Below are positions 51,893 to 60,731 of a stretch of 64,000 bases of DNA, piece after piece. The stretch is from Massilia sp. Root351 (lineage in GTDB: Bacteria > Pseudomonadota > Gammaproteobacteria > Burkholderiales > Burkholderiaceae_D), in assembly GCF_001425045.1 (NCBI RefSeq), contig NZ_LMDJ01000001.1, positions 373,859-437,858 on the forward strand, written 5' to 3'. The notes under the pieces were generated by a model. The model was not told where the DNA came from, did no database searches, and was given only the letters and a program-made list of their open reading frames with translations. Every line of letters begins with the position of its first letter. Position 1 is the first letter of the stretch. A program made the position numbers and the translations under genes.

Positions 51893-54556
51893 ATGCGTCC
51901 GATCCGCCTCGCCGTACTGCTGGCCCTGAGCACCCAGGCCATCGCCCAGACCCCGCCGTCCCCGGTGCCGCCCAATCCGGATGTGCCGGTGGTCGCCACC
52001 ACGCCGGCACAGCCTGCCGCACCCGGCGCGCCTGCCGCGCCGGTGGCCGCCGCCGCAGCGCCCAAGCCTTTCGCCGACATCGTCAAGGGCGCGCAGCGCC
52101 TGCCGGGTTTCTTGTCCCTGTACCAGAAGGACGAGAAAGTATGGCTGGAGCTGAAACCTGAGCAGTTCGACAAGCCCTTCTTCATGTCCGTGAATACCCC
52201 GAACGGCATCGGCGAACGGGGCGTGTATGGCGGCCAGATGACGCGCAGCGAAGTGGTCATGTTCCGCAGGATCGGCAGCCTGGTGCAGCTGATCGCGCTG
52301 AACACCGGCTTCCGCGCCACGCTGGGAACGCCGCAGGCGCTGGCCGTGTCGCAGGGCTTTTCGGACAGCCTGCTGAGCGCAGCGCCGGTGGTCAGCGCGC
52401 CCAATCCGCAGGGAAAAGGCATCCTGGTGGAAGCGAACGCGCTGCTGTTCACCGACATACCCGGCTACGCCACGCGGCTGGACTACGCCTTCCGCCTGCC
52501 GTACAGCCTGGACCCGCGCAACAGCAGCTTTAGCAACGTACGCAGCGACGACGGCATGACCGGCTTCCACGTGAACGCGCACTACTTCGTGCCGCGCATC
52601 GCCGCCGCGCCGCTGATGCCGGTGCCGATGTATATGCCGCCGCCGTTCACGCTGCCCGACCCGCGCAGCATGTTCCTCGGTTTCTACTACAGCTTCATGC
52701 CGCTGCCCGCGCAGCCCATGCCGGCGCGCGCGGCGGACGACCGCATCGGCCACTTCGTCACCACCAGCCTCGATTTCACGGACGACATCAAGCCCAGCCA
52801 GGCCAGCCATGCGGTGAACCGTTGGCGCCTGGAGAAGAAAGACCCGGCGCTGGCCGTGTCGGAACCGAAGCAGCCCATCGTTTACTGGCTGGACAAGAAC
52901 ATCCCCGAGAAATACCGCGAATCCGTGAAGCAGGGCGTGCTGGCGTGGAACGCCGCCTTCGAGCGCATCGGCTTCAAGGACGCCATCGTAGTCAAGCAGC
53001 AGGACGCCAAGGACAATTTCGACACCATGGACGCGCGCCACGCTTCGGTGCGCTGGTACGTGGGCGTGGACGCCGGCTTCGCCATCGGTCCCCGCCAGGT
53101 GGACCCGCGCAGCGGCGAGATCCTCGATGCGGACATCGGCATGTCCGACGTGTTCGCGCGCGGCGCGCGCCGCATGGCCAGCGAGGACACGCGCTTCAAT
53201 CCGGAAGCAGCGGACCATGCGCACGGGTACGCCGGCAATCGCACCGTCAACGGTATCCGCTGCGACTACGGCATGGAATCGGCCCAGGAAATGGGTTTCG
53301 CCATGGACCTGATGGAGGCGCGCGGCGACGTCGAGATGGACAGTCCGCAGGCCGAGGCGGTGGCGCAAGCCTATGTGCGCTCGGTCATCATGCACGAGGT
53401 GGGGCATACGCTGGGCCTGCGCCACAACTTCCGCTCGTCCACCATCTACAAGCTGAAGCAGCTGCAGGACAAGGCCTTCACCAGCAAGAACGGCATGAGC
53501 GGCTCGGTCATGGACTACACGCCGTTCAACCTGGCGGTGAAGGGCGAGCAGCAGGGCGAATACGTCACGTCCGCGCTGGGGCCGTATGACTACTGGGCCA
53601 TCGAATACGCCTACAAGCCCATCGCGCCGGAGCAGGAGAAGGAGGAGCTGGCGCGCATCGCCAACCGCTCCAACGAACCGTTGCTGGCCTTTGGCACCGA
53701 CCAGGAAGCCTATGGCGGCGTGTCCGACCCTGGCGTGAACATCTTCGACCTGGGCGACGATCCGCTGGCCTATTTCCAGAAGCGGCTGACCATGTCGCGC
53801 GAGCTGTGGGACCGCGTGCAGACGCGCCGCCTGAAGCCGGGCGAGAGCTACGAGTCGCTGCGCCGCAGTTTTGAATATGGCTTCTCGCAGTTTGCGCGGG
53901 TGATGCCGGTGGTGGTGAAGTATGTCGGCGGGGTGACGCACTTGCGCGACCACGCAGGCACCGGCCGCGCCACGTTCACGCCGGTACCGGTCGAGCGCCA
54001 GCGCGCCGCGCTCAAGCTGCTGACCAACAACCTGTTCCGCGCCGACAGCTTCAAGTTCACGCCGGACATGGTGAGCCGCCTGGGCGGGGACCAGCTGTTG
54101 AACCGCACGCGGCCCGATATCTCAATCGGCAGCTACGTGCTGTCGCTGCAGGCGGCTGCGCTGGACCAGCTGATGTCGGACCCGGTGGCGGGCCGCCTGC
54201 TCGACTCGCAGGAGAAGGTGGACCAGCCGAAGAAGGCGCTGGCGCTCGACGAGCTGTACACAACGGTGCAAGCAGCCGTGTGGAGCGAGCTGAAAACCGG
54301 CAAGGACATCGGCAGCATGCGGCGCAACCTGCAGCGCGAACACCTGAAGCGGGTGGCCACGTCGCTGCTGCGCTCCGCGCCCGGTGCGCGGGCGGACGCG
54401 CGCAGCCTGCAGCGGCAGCAGGCGCTGGCCCTGCAGCGCGACATACGCGGCGCCATGTCGGGTTCCATCAGCAACGAGGCGCGGGCGCACCTGGCCGAGA
54501 GCTATGAAACGCTGAGCCAGGCCCTCAAAGCGCCGATGCTGCGCACGGGCGCCTGA
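51893..54556 (+). CDS. Secreted zinc-dependent metalloprotease (DUF5117/DUF4953 type)
   Basis: 887 residues. A signal peptide (1-19, ending AIAQ) and a Pro/Ala-rich linker (20-60) precede an N-terminal beta-rich domain (YQKDEKVWLELKPEQFDKPF). The middle has YWLDKNIPEKYRESVKQGVLAWNAAFERIGFKDAI, split here over several blocks, then the zinc motif IMHEVGHTLGLRHNFRSS near 500 (HExxHxxxxxH) and the Met-turn-like SGSVMDYTPFN. This is a metzincin-like protease of the family found in many Gram-negative bacteria and often annotated as zinc-dependent metalloprotease. The substrate is unknown, and surface or periplasmic location is expected. Confidence 0.88.
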   Translation: MRPIRLAVLLALSTQAIAQTPPSPVPPNPDVPVVATTPAQPAAPGAPAAPVAAAAAPKPFADIVKGAQRLPGFLSLYQKDEKVWLELKPEQFDKPFFMSVNTPNGIGERGVYGGQMTRSEVVMFRRIGSLVQLIALNTGFRATLGTPQALAVSQGFSDSLLSAAPVVSAPNPQGKGILVEANALLFTDIPGYATRLDYAFRLPYSLDPRNSSFSNVRSDDGMTGFHVNAHYFVPRIAAAPLMPVPMYMPPPFTLPDPRSMFLGFYYSFMPLPAQPMPARAADDRIGHFVTTSLDFTDDIKPSQASHAVNRWRLEKKDPALAVSEPKQPIVYWLDKNIPEKYRESVKQGVLAWNAAFERIGFKDAIVVKQQDAKDNFDTMDARHASVRWYVGVDAGFAIGPRQVDPRSGEILDADIGMSDVFARGARRMASEDTRFNPEAADHAHGYAGNRTVNGIRCDYGMESAQEMGFAMDLMEARGDVEMDSPQAEAVAQAYVRSVIMHEVGHTLGLRHNFRSSTIYKLKQLQDKAFTSKNGMSGSVMDYTPFNLAVKGEQQGEYVTSALGPYDYWAIEYAYKPIAPEQEKEELARIANRSNEPLLAFGTDQEAYGGVSDPGVNIFDLGDDPLAYFQKRLTMSRELWDRVQTRRLKPGESYESLRRSFEYGFSQFARVMPVVVKYVGGVTHLRDHAGTGRATFTPVPVERQRAALKLLTNNLFRADSFKFTPDMVSRLGGDQLLNRTRPDISIGSYVLSLQAAALDQLMSDPVAGRLLDSQEKVDQPKKALALDELYTTVQAAVWSELKTGKDIGSMRRNLQREHLKRVATSLLRSAPGARADARSLQRQQALALQRDIRGAMSGSISNEARAHLAESYETLSQALKAPMLRTGA

Positions 54557-54557
54557 C

Positions 54558-56243
54558 TTGCGGCGCCCGAGCGGCGGCGTGCGCGGCGCCAGCGATCTTT
54601 TCAGCGCGCCTGCCTGGCGGGCTGCCCTGAGTCCGAGCGGGCGCGCGGCTGGCGCCGGCCTATGCGCCGCGCTGCTCGCCGCCGCAGCGACGGCCGCCGC
54701 CGCGGCCGACGATGGCGTGCTGCGCGTCGGCTCCAAGCGCTTCACCGAATCCTACGTGCTGGGCGAAGTACTGGCGCAGACCGCCGCGCCGCACGTCAAA
54801 ACGGAGCACAGGCAAGGGCTGGGCAACACCGCCATCGTGCTGGCCGCCCTGCAGGCCGGCAAGATCGACGTCTACCCCGAATACACCGGCACCATTGCGC
54901 TGGAAATCCTCAGGCGCGGCGCATCCGCGCCGCTGGAGCAGCTGCGGCGCGAGCTGGCGCCGATGGGGCTGGGCGCGGCGGTGCCGCTCGGTTTCAACAA
55001 CACCTACGCCTTGGCTACGCGCGGCGACGCCGGAAGCGGCGCGCCGCGCACCTTGAGCGGCCTGGTGGGGCAGGGCGGCTACAAGTTCGGCCTGTCGCAT
55101 GAATTCATCGGCCGCGCCGATGGCTGGCCCGGGCTCGCGCAACGCTACGGCCTGGCGCAAAAGCCGGTCGGCCTGGACCATGGCATCGCCTACGAAGCGC
55201 TGGCGCAAAAGCAGGTGGACGTGATCGACATCTATTCCACCGACGCCAAGATCAGCCAATACGGCCTGCGCGTGCTGGACGACGACAAAGCCTACTTCCC
55301 CCGCTACGACGCGGTCCTGCTGTACCGCTTGGACGCCGCCCAGCGTTTCCCTGCTGCCTGGCGCGCCATCCAGCAGCTGGAGGGCGCCATCCCGGCCGCC
55401 GATATGATCGCCATGAACGCCGCCGCCGAAGTCGAAGGCAAGAGCTTCGCAGCAGTCGCCGCCGCCTGGCTCGCCACCCGCGCCGCCAAGCCCGCCCGTC
55501 CCATGCCGGCCGGCAGCGCGCATGCCGCGCCGGGCGACGCTGGTGCCGCCGCCGCCGCCGCCGCCCCGTCCACCTCCGGCCAGCAGGCCGCAGGCTCGGC
55601 TTCGCGCCCCGGCCTGCTGGCCAAGATCTTCGACGCCAGCCTGTGGACCCTCACGCGCCAGCACGTCACCCTGGTGCTGCTGGCGGTGGCGCTGGCCTGC
55701 GCGGTCGGCGTGCCGCTCGGCGTGCTGGCCGCCTCTGTCCCGCGCCTGCGGCAAACGGTGCTGGCGCTCACCGGCGTGCTGCAAACCATCCCCTCGCTGG
55801 CCTTGCTGGCCATGATGATTCCCCTGCTGGGCAGCATCGGCACCGGCCCCGCGCTGGTGGCCCTGTTCGTGTACGCGCTGCTGCCCATCGTGCGCAACAC
55901 CTGCACCGGCATCGGCCAGGTGCAGCCCGGCCTGAAACTGGCCGCACAGGCATTGGGACTGAGGGGATGGCACAAGCTGGTGCATGTGGAGCTGCCGCTG
56001 GCCATGCCGGTGATACTGGCGGGCGTGAAAACGGCGGCGGTCATGAGCGTGGGGACGGCCACCATAGCGGCCTTTATCGGCGCCGGCGGCTACGGCGAAC
56101 GCATCACCATCGGCCTGGCCCTGAACGACAACGATATGCTGCTGGCGGGCGCCTTGCCCGCCGCCGCGCTGGCCCTGCTCACGCAAGGCCTGTTCGAACT
56201 GCTGGAGCGCCTGGCGGCGCCCGGGGGACGGATCAGTCGGTAG
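54558..56243 (+). CDS. Fused osmoprotectant-type binding protein and permease
   Basis: 561 residues; the start is uncertain (TTG 54558, one base after the metalloprotease stop; GTG 54579 also possible). Signal-like hydrophobic stretch about 30-50, then an OpuAC/OpuCC-type binding domain (54-310: VGSKRFTESYVLGEVLAQTA, DVYPEYTGTIALEIL, VIDIYSTDAKI). An Ala/Pro linker precedes a permease domain (about 350-550) with IPSLALLAMMIPLLGSIGTG and the EAA-like loop QALGLRGWHKLVHVELPLAM. In most OpuC-type systems an ATPase gene is adjacent; none is found here. Glycine betaine or choline uptake is inferred from family only. Confidence 0.85.
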   Translation: MRRPSGGVRGASDLFSAPAWRAALSPSGRAAGAGLCAALLAAAATAAAAADDGVLRVGSKRFTESYVLGEVLAQTAAPHVKTEHRQGLGNTAIVLAALQAGKIDVYPEYTGTIALEILRRGASAPLEQLRRELAPMGLGAAVPLGFNNTYALATRGDAGSGAPRTLSGLVGQGGYKFGLSHEFIGRADGWPGLAQRYGLAQKPVGLDHGIAYEALAQKQVDVIDIYSTDAKISQYGLRVLDDDKAYFPRYDAVLLYRLDAAQRFPAAWRAIQQLEGAIPAADMIAMNAAAEVEGKSFAAVAAAWLATRAAKPARPMPAGSAHAAPGDAGAAAAAAAPSTSGQQAAGSASRPGLLAKIFDASLWTLTRQHVTLVLLAVALACAVGVPLGVLAASVPRLRQTVLALTGVLQTIPSLALLAMMIPLLGSIGTGPALVALFVYALLPIVRNTCTGIGQVQPGLKLAAQALGLRGWHKLVHVELPLAMPVILAGVKTAAVMSVGTATIAAFIGAGGYGERITIGLALNDNDMLLAGALPAAALALLTQGLFELLERLAAPGGRISR

Positions 56244-56721
56244 CCAGCTGGGACAGCGCGTCGCCGGTCACGCGGCAGATGCGCCAGTCCGGCATCACGG
56301 TGGCGCCCATGCCCTGGTAGAACTTGATGGCGTTCTCGTTCCAGTCCAGCACCGACCACTCGAAGCGGCCGCATTTGCGTTCCACCGCCAGTTGCGCCAG
56401 CGCCACCAGCATTTGCTTGCCATAGCCCTTGCCGCGGCAATTCTGCTTCACGTACAGGTCTTCCAGGTACAAGCCCTTCTGGCACAGGAAGGTGGAGAAG
56501 TTATGGAAGAACAGGGCAAACGTCACCACTTCGCCGTCCTCCACGCCCACGATCGCCTCGGCAGCCGGATGGTCGCCGAACAGGCTTTCATGCAGCTTGC
56601 GCTCGTCGGCCACCACCATGTGTTCCAGTTTTTCAAACACCGCCAGCTCAAAAATCATGCCGAAAATGGCGTTGACGTCTTCAGGCAGGGCGGGACGGAT
56701 GGACAGGCTGTTTGAGCTCAT
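56233..56721 (-). CDS. GNAT acetyltransferase, diamine/spermidine type (SAT-like)
   Basis: 162 residues from ATG 56721. MSSNSLSIRPALPEDVNAIF, then ESLFGDHPAAEAIVGVEDGE, LEDLYVKQNCRGKGYGKQML (acetyl-CoA loop near 100) and RFEWSVLDWNENAIKFYQ near 128. The wording LEDLYVK....G.G....L and WSVLDWN matches the diamine/spermidine acetyltransferase group. The start codon overlaps the stop of the DMT transporter gene upstream (ATGA), so the two are coupled and may handle the same compound. Its 3' end overlaps the opposite gene by 11 nt. Confidence 0.88.
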   Translation of the reverse strand: MSSNSLSIRPALPEDVNAIFGMIFELAVFEKLEHMVVADERKLHESLFGDHPAAEAIVGVEDGEVVTFALFFHNFSTFLCQKGLYLEDLYVKQNCRGKGYGKQMLVALAQLAVERKCGRFEWSVLDWNENAIKFYQGMGATVMPDWRICRVTGDALSQLATD

Positions 56722-57650
56722 GATGCTTCGAGGTTGCTTTCTAAAGGGGTTGATTTGGCGGGCGACGGCGCTTTCAGCGCCCAGGCCACGCTGGACAGGC
56801 ACAATACCATGCCGAACCACTCCATGGCACCGGGCCGGTAGTGTTCCAGCTGGATCGACAGCAGCACCGAGATCACCGGCGTCACCACGCCGATGTACAC
56901 CGCCTTCTGCGAGCCGATGCGGTGGATCAGCGTGAAATAGGCGCCGAAGGCGATCACGGAGCCGAACAGCGACAGGTAAATCAGGCCGGCCCAGTAGCTT
57001 GGGCGCGAAGGCAGGCGGAATTCCTGTCCGTTGAGCAGCGCCCAGCAGGCCACCGCCACGGTGCCCCAGAACATGGCCCAGGCCATGGTCAGGAACACAT
57101 TCGACGATTCTTCGCGCACCTTCACCACCACCACGTTGCCGATGGTGCTGGCCACGGTGGCGCACAGCGCCAGCCCCAGGCCGAGCAGGAAATGGCCGCT
57201 GCCGCCGGACAGGATGTCCTTCCACGCGTGGTGGATGGGCTGGTAGAACAGCAGGATCACGCCGCAGATCGACACCGCCGCCGCATTCCACATGCGCCAG
57301 GTGAGCGGCGTGCCGAACATGAGCCGGTTGCAGATCGGGGTCCAGAACACCATCAGCACGAACAGCACGGCCACCAGCGCGGACACCAGGTACTGCTCGG
57401 AAGTATAGGTGCAGACATAGCTGATGGCGAAGGTGGCCACGCCCTGCAGCATCATCCAGCGCTGCACCTTCCACGGCATGCGCAGGCGGTCGCCGCGCAG
57501 CAGGCACCAGGCGAACAAGGTGGCCGAGGCCAGGCCGAAGCGGTACACAATGGAGACTGCGGGGGCGACGTCGCCCAGTTGCAGGGTGATAGCCCAGAAA
57601 GTGGAACCCCAGATCAGGCAGGCGATGGCGAAGAGGATAGGCGAGGACAT
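56718..57650 (-). CDS. EamA/DMT-family inner-membrane exporter
   Basis: 310 residues with about ten membrane segments in two EamA repeats (MSSPILFAIACLIWGSTFWA at the start; ISVLLSIQLEHYRPGAMEWF near the end of repeat 2). DMT exporters move small metabolites, often amino acids or related compounds, by proton exchange. The overlap with the acetyltransferase gene downstream may link export and acetylation of the same kind of amine. That substrate is inference. Confidence 0.88.
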   Translation of the reverse strand: MSSPILFAIACLIWGSTFWAITLQLGDVAPAVSIVYRFGLASATLFAWCLLRGDRLRMPWKVQRWMMLQGVATFAISYVCTYTSEQYLVSALVAVLFVLMVFWTPICNRLMFGTPLTWRMWNAAAVSICGVILLFYQPIHHAWKDILSGGSGHFLLGLGLALCATVASTIGNVVVVKVREESSNVFLTMAWAMFWGTVAVACWALLNGQEFRLPSRPSYWAGLIYLSLFGSVIAFGAYFTLIHRIGSQKAVYIGVVTPVISVLLSIQLEHYRPGAMEWFGMVLCLSSVAWALKAPSPAKSTPLESNLEAS

Positions 57651-57708
57651 GCGGGCAGTATACGGGCTTTCCCCGTGTCTTGCTCGGTACTAACTTTTGC
57701 CGGCCGGC

Positions 57709-58146
57709 TCAGTACGCCAGCTTCAGTTTGCGGTACAGGAAGCTCAGCACGAACAGCGGCCCGATCAGCAGGAAGCGCACATCGTCGAAAAAGGACGGCT
57801 TCTTGCCCTCGATCTTGTGGCCGATGAACTGGCCGATCCAGGCCAGCACGAAGATCGCGATCGACAGCGGCAGGATGGACGGCGGCGGCAGCACCGACAG
57901 CACGCCCAGCATGGCCAGCGACATCACCAGCATGCCGGCCGCGAACGGGATCGACAGCCGCACGTAATAGGCCAGCGACAGCAGCACCACGCCCAGCGCC
58001 GCCAGCGGCTGCAGGCACCAGATCAGCCCCAGCAGGGAAAATACGATGGCCGGCACGCACACGAAATGGATGATCTCGTTGGTGTGGTTCAGGTGGCTTT
58101 CGCTATACTTGGCCAGCAGCACATCGATGGGGCGCGGTTCACTCAT
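57709..58146 (-). CDS. DUF962/Mpo1-like membrane protein
   Basis: 145 residues from ATG 58146 with GGAG upstream; a longer frame adds six codons. The protein reads LLAKYSESHLNHTNEIIHFVCVP (His-rich amphipathic N-end) and has four membrane segments, the third ending in WIGQFIGHKIEGKKPSFFDD. The HxxxNxxxH and GHxxEGxxP motifs define DUF962 (YGL010w/Mpo1), for which yeast Mpo1 is an iron-dependent dioxygenase of 2-hydroxy fatty acids. Whether this bacterial relative has the same activity is unknown. Confidence 0.85.
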   Translation of the reverse strand: MSEPRPIDVLLAKYSESHLNHTNEIIHFVCVPAIVFSLLGLIWCLQPLAALGVVLLSLAYYVRLSIPFAAGMLVMSLAMLGVLSVLPPPSILPLSIAIFVLAWIGQFIGHKIEGKKPSFFDDVRFLLIGPLFVLSFLYRKLKLAY

Positions 58147-58223
58147 GCTCAGAATCTCCAGCATTGTTATTGTTCAGCACTACCGTCCGATTCTACACTG
58201 GAACCCCGCCCCAACAAGAGGCC

Positions 58224-58718
58224 ATGACGAACAAACAAGAAACCACGGCGCTGGCCGGCCTGGCCCCGGTGATCGACGCCCGCACCCGCATCCTGATCCT
58301 GGGCAGCTTCCCCGGCGCCGCCTCATTGGCAGCACAGCAATACTACGCCCACCCGCGCAATGCCTTGTGGCCCATCCTGTCCGCGCTGACCGGCGATGAC
58401 CTGGCAGGCTTGCCCTACGGCGAGCGGCTGCCGCGCCTGCTGGCGCACGGGTTCGGGCTGTGGGATGTGCTGGGCGCCTGCGAGCGCCAAGGCAGCCTGG
58501 ATTCGGCCATCCGCAAGCCCGCCGCCAACGACTTCGCCCGCTTGCGCGAACTGTGTCCGCTACTGGAAACGGTGGGTTTCAACGGCCAGACCTCCGGCAA
58601 GTTCGCGCCCGGGTTTGCCGCGCAGGGCTACCGCGCCGTGGTGCTGCCTTCCACCTCGCCAGCCCATGCGTCATTGACGCTGGCGCAAAAGCTGGAGCGG
58701 TGGAAAGTGCTGCTTTAG
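58224..58718 (+). CDS. Hypoxanthine/uracil-DNA glycosylase family protein (TIGR04274-like)
   Basis: 164 residues from ATG 58224, AAGAGG 3 nt before; the frame opens 20 codons earlier without a site. It shows TRILILGSFPGAASLAAQQYYAHPRNALWPIL near 20-52 and GFNGQTSGKFAPGF, followed by VVLPSTSPAHASLTLAQKLE. The GSFPG..S and PSTSPAH blocks are those of the DNA-deoxyinosine glycosylase branch of the uracil-DNA glycosylase superfamily. It would remove deaminated bases from DNA. It converges with the next gene and the two 3' ends overlap by 4 nt. Confidence 0.85.
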   Translation: MTNKQETTALAGLAPVIDARTRILILGSFPGAASLAAQQYYAHPRNALWPILSALTGDDLAGLPYGERLPRLLAHGFGLWDVLGACERQGSLDSAIRKPAANDFARLRELCPLLETVGFNGQTSGKFAPGFAAQGYRAVVLPSTSPAHASLTLAQKLERWKVLL

Positions 58719-59839
58719 CGCGGGCCCATCCTGGCGTCCGCCGCGGCAAAGTGCGCCATCTGGTCTGCGTGGGCCTTTACAAAGGATGGGCGGGCTGTGG
58801 CGCGCGCGAGGTAGGCGCGGCAGGCGGGGAAGTCCGACAGGCCGCCGAAGCGGTCTACCAGGCGCAGCACGTCGGCCATCGTGATGTCGGCGATGGAGAA
58901 GGAGCCGGCCAGCCACTCGCGTTGGGCCAGCACCGGCTCCAGGTGGGGGAGGCGGGATTTTTTGAGGAAGTCGTCCATCATTTGCCATCCCGGTGTGCCG
59001 TCGTTGTTGCCCGAGAACTGCATCAGTGCCCACGGCAGGCTGGCCATCTCGACGGAATTGAGGGCGGCGAACAGCCACTCCAGGGTCTCGGCGCGGCCGC
59101 GCGGGTCGGCAGGCAGCAGCGCCGTGCTGCGCTCGCCCAGGTGCAGCAGGATGGCGCCGGTCTCGAAGACCGACATGCCGCCGTCGGTCAGCCATGGCAC
59201 CTGGCCGAAGGGCTGGTGCGAAAAGTGTTCGGCCTGGCGGTCGCTGAACGGCACACTCTGGACGCGGTAGGGCAGGCCGGCTTCTTCCAGTGCCCAGCGC
59301 ACGCGAATGTCGCGCACGAAGCCCCTCGGCATTTCGGGCACCCAGTCGAAGGTGGCGAGCACCAGCGGCTTGGGCGCGACCAGATTTTCAAGCAGTTCGA
59401 AGCCCTGTGCCCAGCCTTGTGCGTGGGCCTGGCCGGCCTCGCGGCCGGGCATGCGCTCGTGCGTGAGCACGATTTCCGTGCCGGCGCCGGCGATGTTGAA
59501 TTCCACTGTCACCAGCGTTTCAGCGTGGTGCGTGGCGTCCGAGATCCAGGTGAAGGCGAGCTTCTTGTTGCGCTCGATGTGGCGGTATTCTCCGTAGTGG
59601 CGCAAGGGCTTGTTCGGCGAGTGCATGATCACTTCGAAGGCGCCGCCGACGCGCGCGTCCACGCTTGCGGTGCTGCGCGCCGTGGTGCCGGGGTGCATCC
59701 ACTGCGCCAGGCTTTCCGGGTCCAGCCAGGCGTCGAACAGTTCATCGACGGTGGCGGGAATGGTGCGCCTGACCACCACGGTGCCCGCGGTGTTTTCGGC
59801 ATCGCTGCCGGTATTGTTGCCGTTCTTTGCCTGTGTCAT
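58715..59839 (-). CDS. SRPBCC (AHSA1)-GST fusion protein
   Basis: 374 residues. Residues ~20-165 are an SRPBCC/AHSA1 domain (RRTIPATVDELFDAWLDPES, GEYRHIERNKKLAFTWIS, EIVLTHERMP, GWAQGFELLENLV). From ~168 a GST begins: VRWALEEAGLPYRVQ, FGQVPWLTDGGMSVFETGAI (cis-Pro and Glu-Thr), and a C-terminal helical part with GSFSIADITMADVLRLVDRF. The two domains are normally separate genes, and this joined form has no visible frameshift. Coupling to the upstream ArsR gene (ATGA overlap) is usual for AHSA1 genes. Substrate unknown. Confidence 0.85.
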   Translation of the reverse strand: MTQAKNGNNTGSDAENTAGTVVVRRTIPATVDELFDAWLDPESLAQWMHPGTTARSTASVDARVGGAFEVIMHSPNKPLRHYGEYRHIERNKKLAFTWISDATHHAETLVTVEFNIAGAGTEIVLTHERMPGREAGQAHAQGWAQGFELLENLVAPKPLVLATFDWVPEMPRGFVRDIRVRWALEEAGLPYRVQSVPFSDRQAEHFSHQPFGQVPWLTDGGMSVFETGAILLHLGERSTALLPADPRGRAETLEWLFAALNSVEMASLPWALMQFSGNNDGTPGWQMMDDFLKKSRLPHLEPVLAQREWLAGSFSIADITMADVLRLVDRFGGLSDFPACRAYLARATARPSFVKAHADQMAHFAAADARMGPR

Positions 59840-60192
59840 TGTGTGCTCCCGGGTTTGTTCTTGTTGCGGTTCCTGAGTACGAAATCCTCCAGGGCCGCCA
59901 ATCGGCTATCCCAGAAGCGGCGGTACAACGCCATCCATTCGGCGGCTGCCGCCATAGGGGCGGCGTTCAGGGACAGTACATGGTCGCGGCCTTGCACGGT
60001 GCGCTTGACCAGCCCCGCGCGTTCCAAAATGCGGATGTGCTTGGAGGTCGAGTTGAGCGAAATCGGAAAAGCGCTCGCCAGCTCGGTCACCCGCGCATCC
60101 GACTGCGCCAGCCGCGCGAGGATGGCGCGCCGCGTTCCGTCGGACATCGCCACGAAGAGATCGTCCAGCTGCGTTGTATTATATTCACCCAT
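59836..60192 (-). CDS. ArsR-family repressor of the AHSA1 operon
   Basis: 118 residues from ATG 60192 (MGEYNTTQLDD); a longer frame adds 12 codons. Winged HTH: LFVAMSDGTRRAILARLAQS, then ISLNSTSKHIRILERAGLVK as recognition helix, and a wing with VQGRDHVLSLN. No metal-binding Cys or His cluster is visible. It is the regulator class commonly placed ahead of SRPBCC genes, whose ligand is generally unknown. It overlaps the SRPBCC-GST gene by 4 nt, and a dyad covers its own start codon, suggesting autoregulation. Confidence 0.88.
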   Translation of the reverse strand: MGEYNTTQLDDLFVAMSDGTRRAILARLAQSDARVTELASAFPISLNSTSKHIRILERAGLVKRTVQGRDHVLSLNAAPMAAAAEWMALYRRFWDSRLAALEDFVLRNRNKNKPGSTQ

Positions 60193-60201
60193 AAGGGTTA
60201 A
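60184..60201. promoter_or_regulatory. Dyad over the ArsR start codon
   Basis: TTCACCC (60184-60190), ATAA, GGGTTAA (60195-60201); the arms are complementary at 6 of 7 positions. It overlaps the start codon of the ArsR-type gene, so binding could block both transcription and translation of the repressor-fusion operon. It is a candidate autoregulatory operator, not demonstrated. Confidence 0.45.
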
Positions 60202-60329
60202 TGTAGGCCGGCGCCAAGCCGGAGTCAAGCAGATTCCGATCGAATTATTTTTTCGGTGCCGCGAATCCTTTCGGCGCTTGCCCGCCTCTTAGCTGATGCA
60301 GTACTTCCACACAACCCCAAGGAGACCAC

Positions 60330-60701
60330 ATGTCCGGATACCAAAGCCCAGCAGACTTGACCCTGGCGAAAGAACTCATCCAGCTCGCCCCCACGGAGGC
60401 GAAAGCCTTCCTCGGCCTGAAGGCCGCTGCCGAACGCGCAGGCGGCGCCATTCCGGAGAAGTACCGCGAACTCATTGCCATCGCGGTCGCCCTGGCCACG
60501 CAGTGTTCCTACTGCATCGACGCGCACGCGAAGAACGCCGCCAGGGCAGGGGCCACGCGCGAGGAGATCGCCGAGGCGGTATTCATCGCCTCCGCCCTGC
60601 GCGCCGGCGCGGCAGTCGGCCACGGCCTGCTTGCACTGCGGCTGTATGATGAAGCCGTTTCCCCTGACGCAACCGGTACTGCCCAGGCTACCCCGCCCTG
60701 A
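60330..60701 (+). CDS. Carboxymuconolactone decarboxylase/AhpD-like protein
   Basis: 123 residues, CMD fold: AFLGLKAAAERAGGAIPEKYRE, then LIAIAVALATQCSYCIDAHAKNA, holding the Cys-x-x-Cys and following His, as in AhpD-type disulfide reductases. Such proteins act in peroxide defence or serve as small redox enzymes. A CAAGGAG site precedes the ATG. It is divergent from the ArsR-fusion operon and may be controlled with it. The true reaction is unknown. Confidence 0.85.
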   Translation: MSGYQSPADLTLAKELIQLAPTEAKAFLGLKAAAERAGGAIPEKYRELIAIAVALATQCSYCIDAHAKNAARAGATREEIAEAVFIASALRAGAAVGHGLLALRLYDEAVSPDATGTAQATPP

Positions 60702-60731
60702 GATCGCATGCTGCTCGCTGTAGAATGCGGC

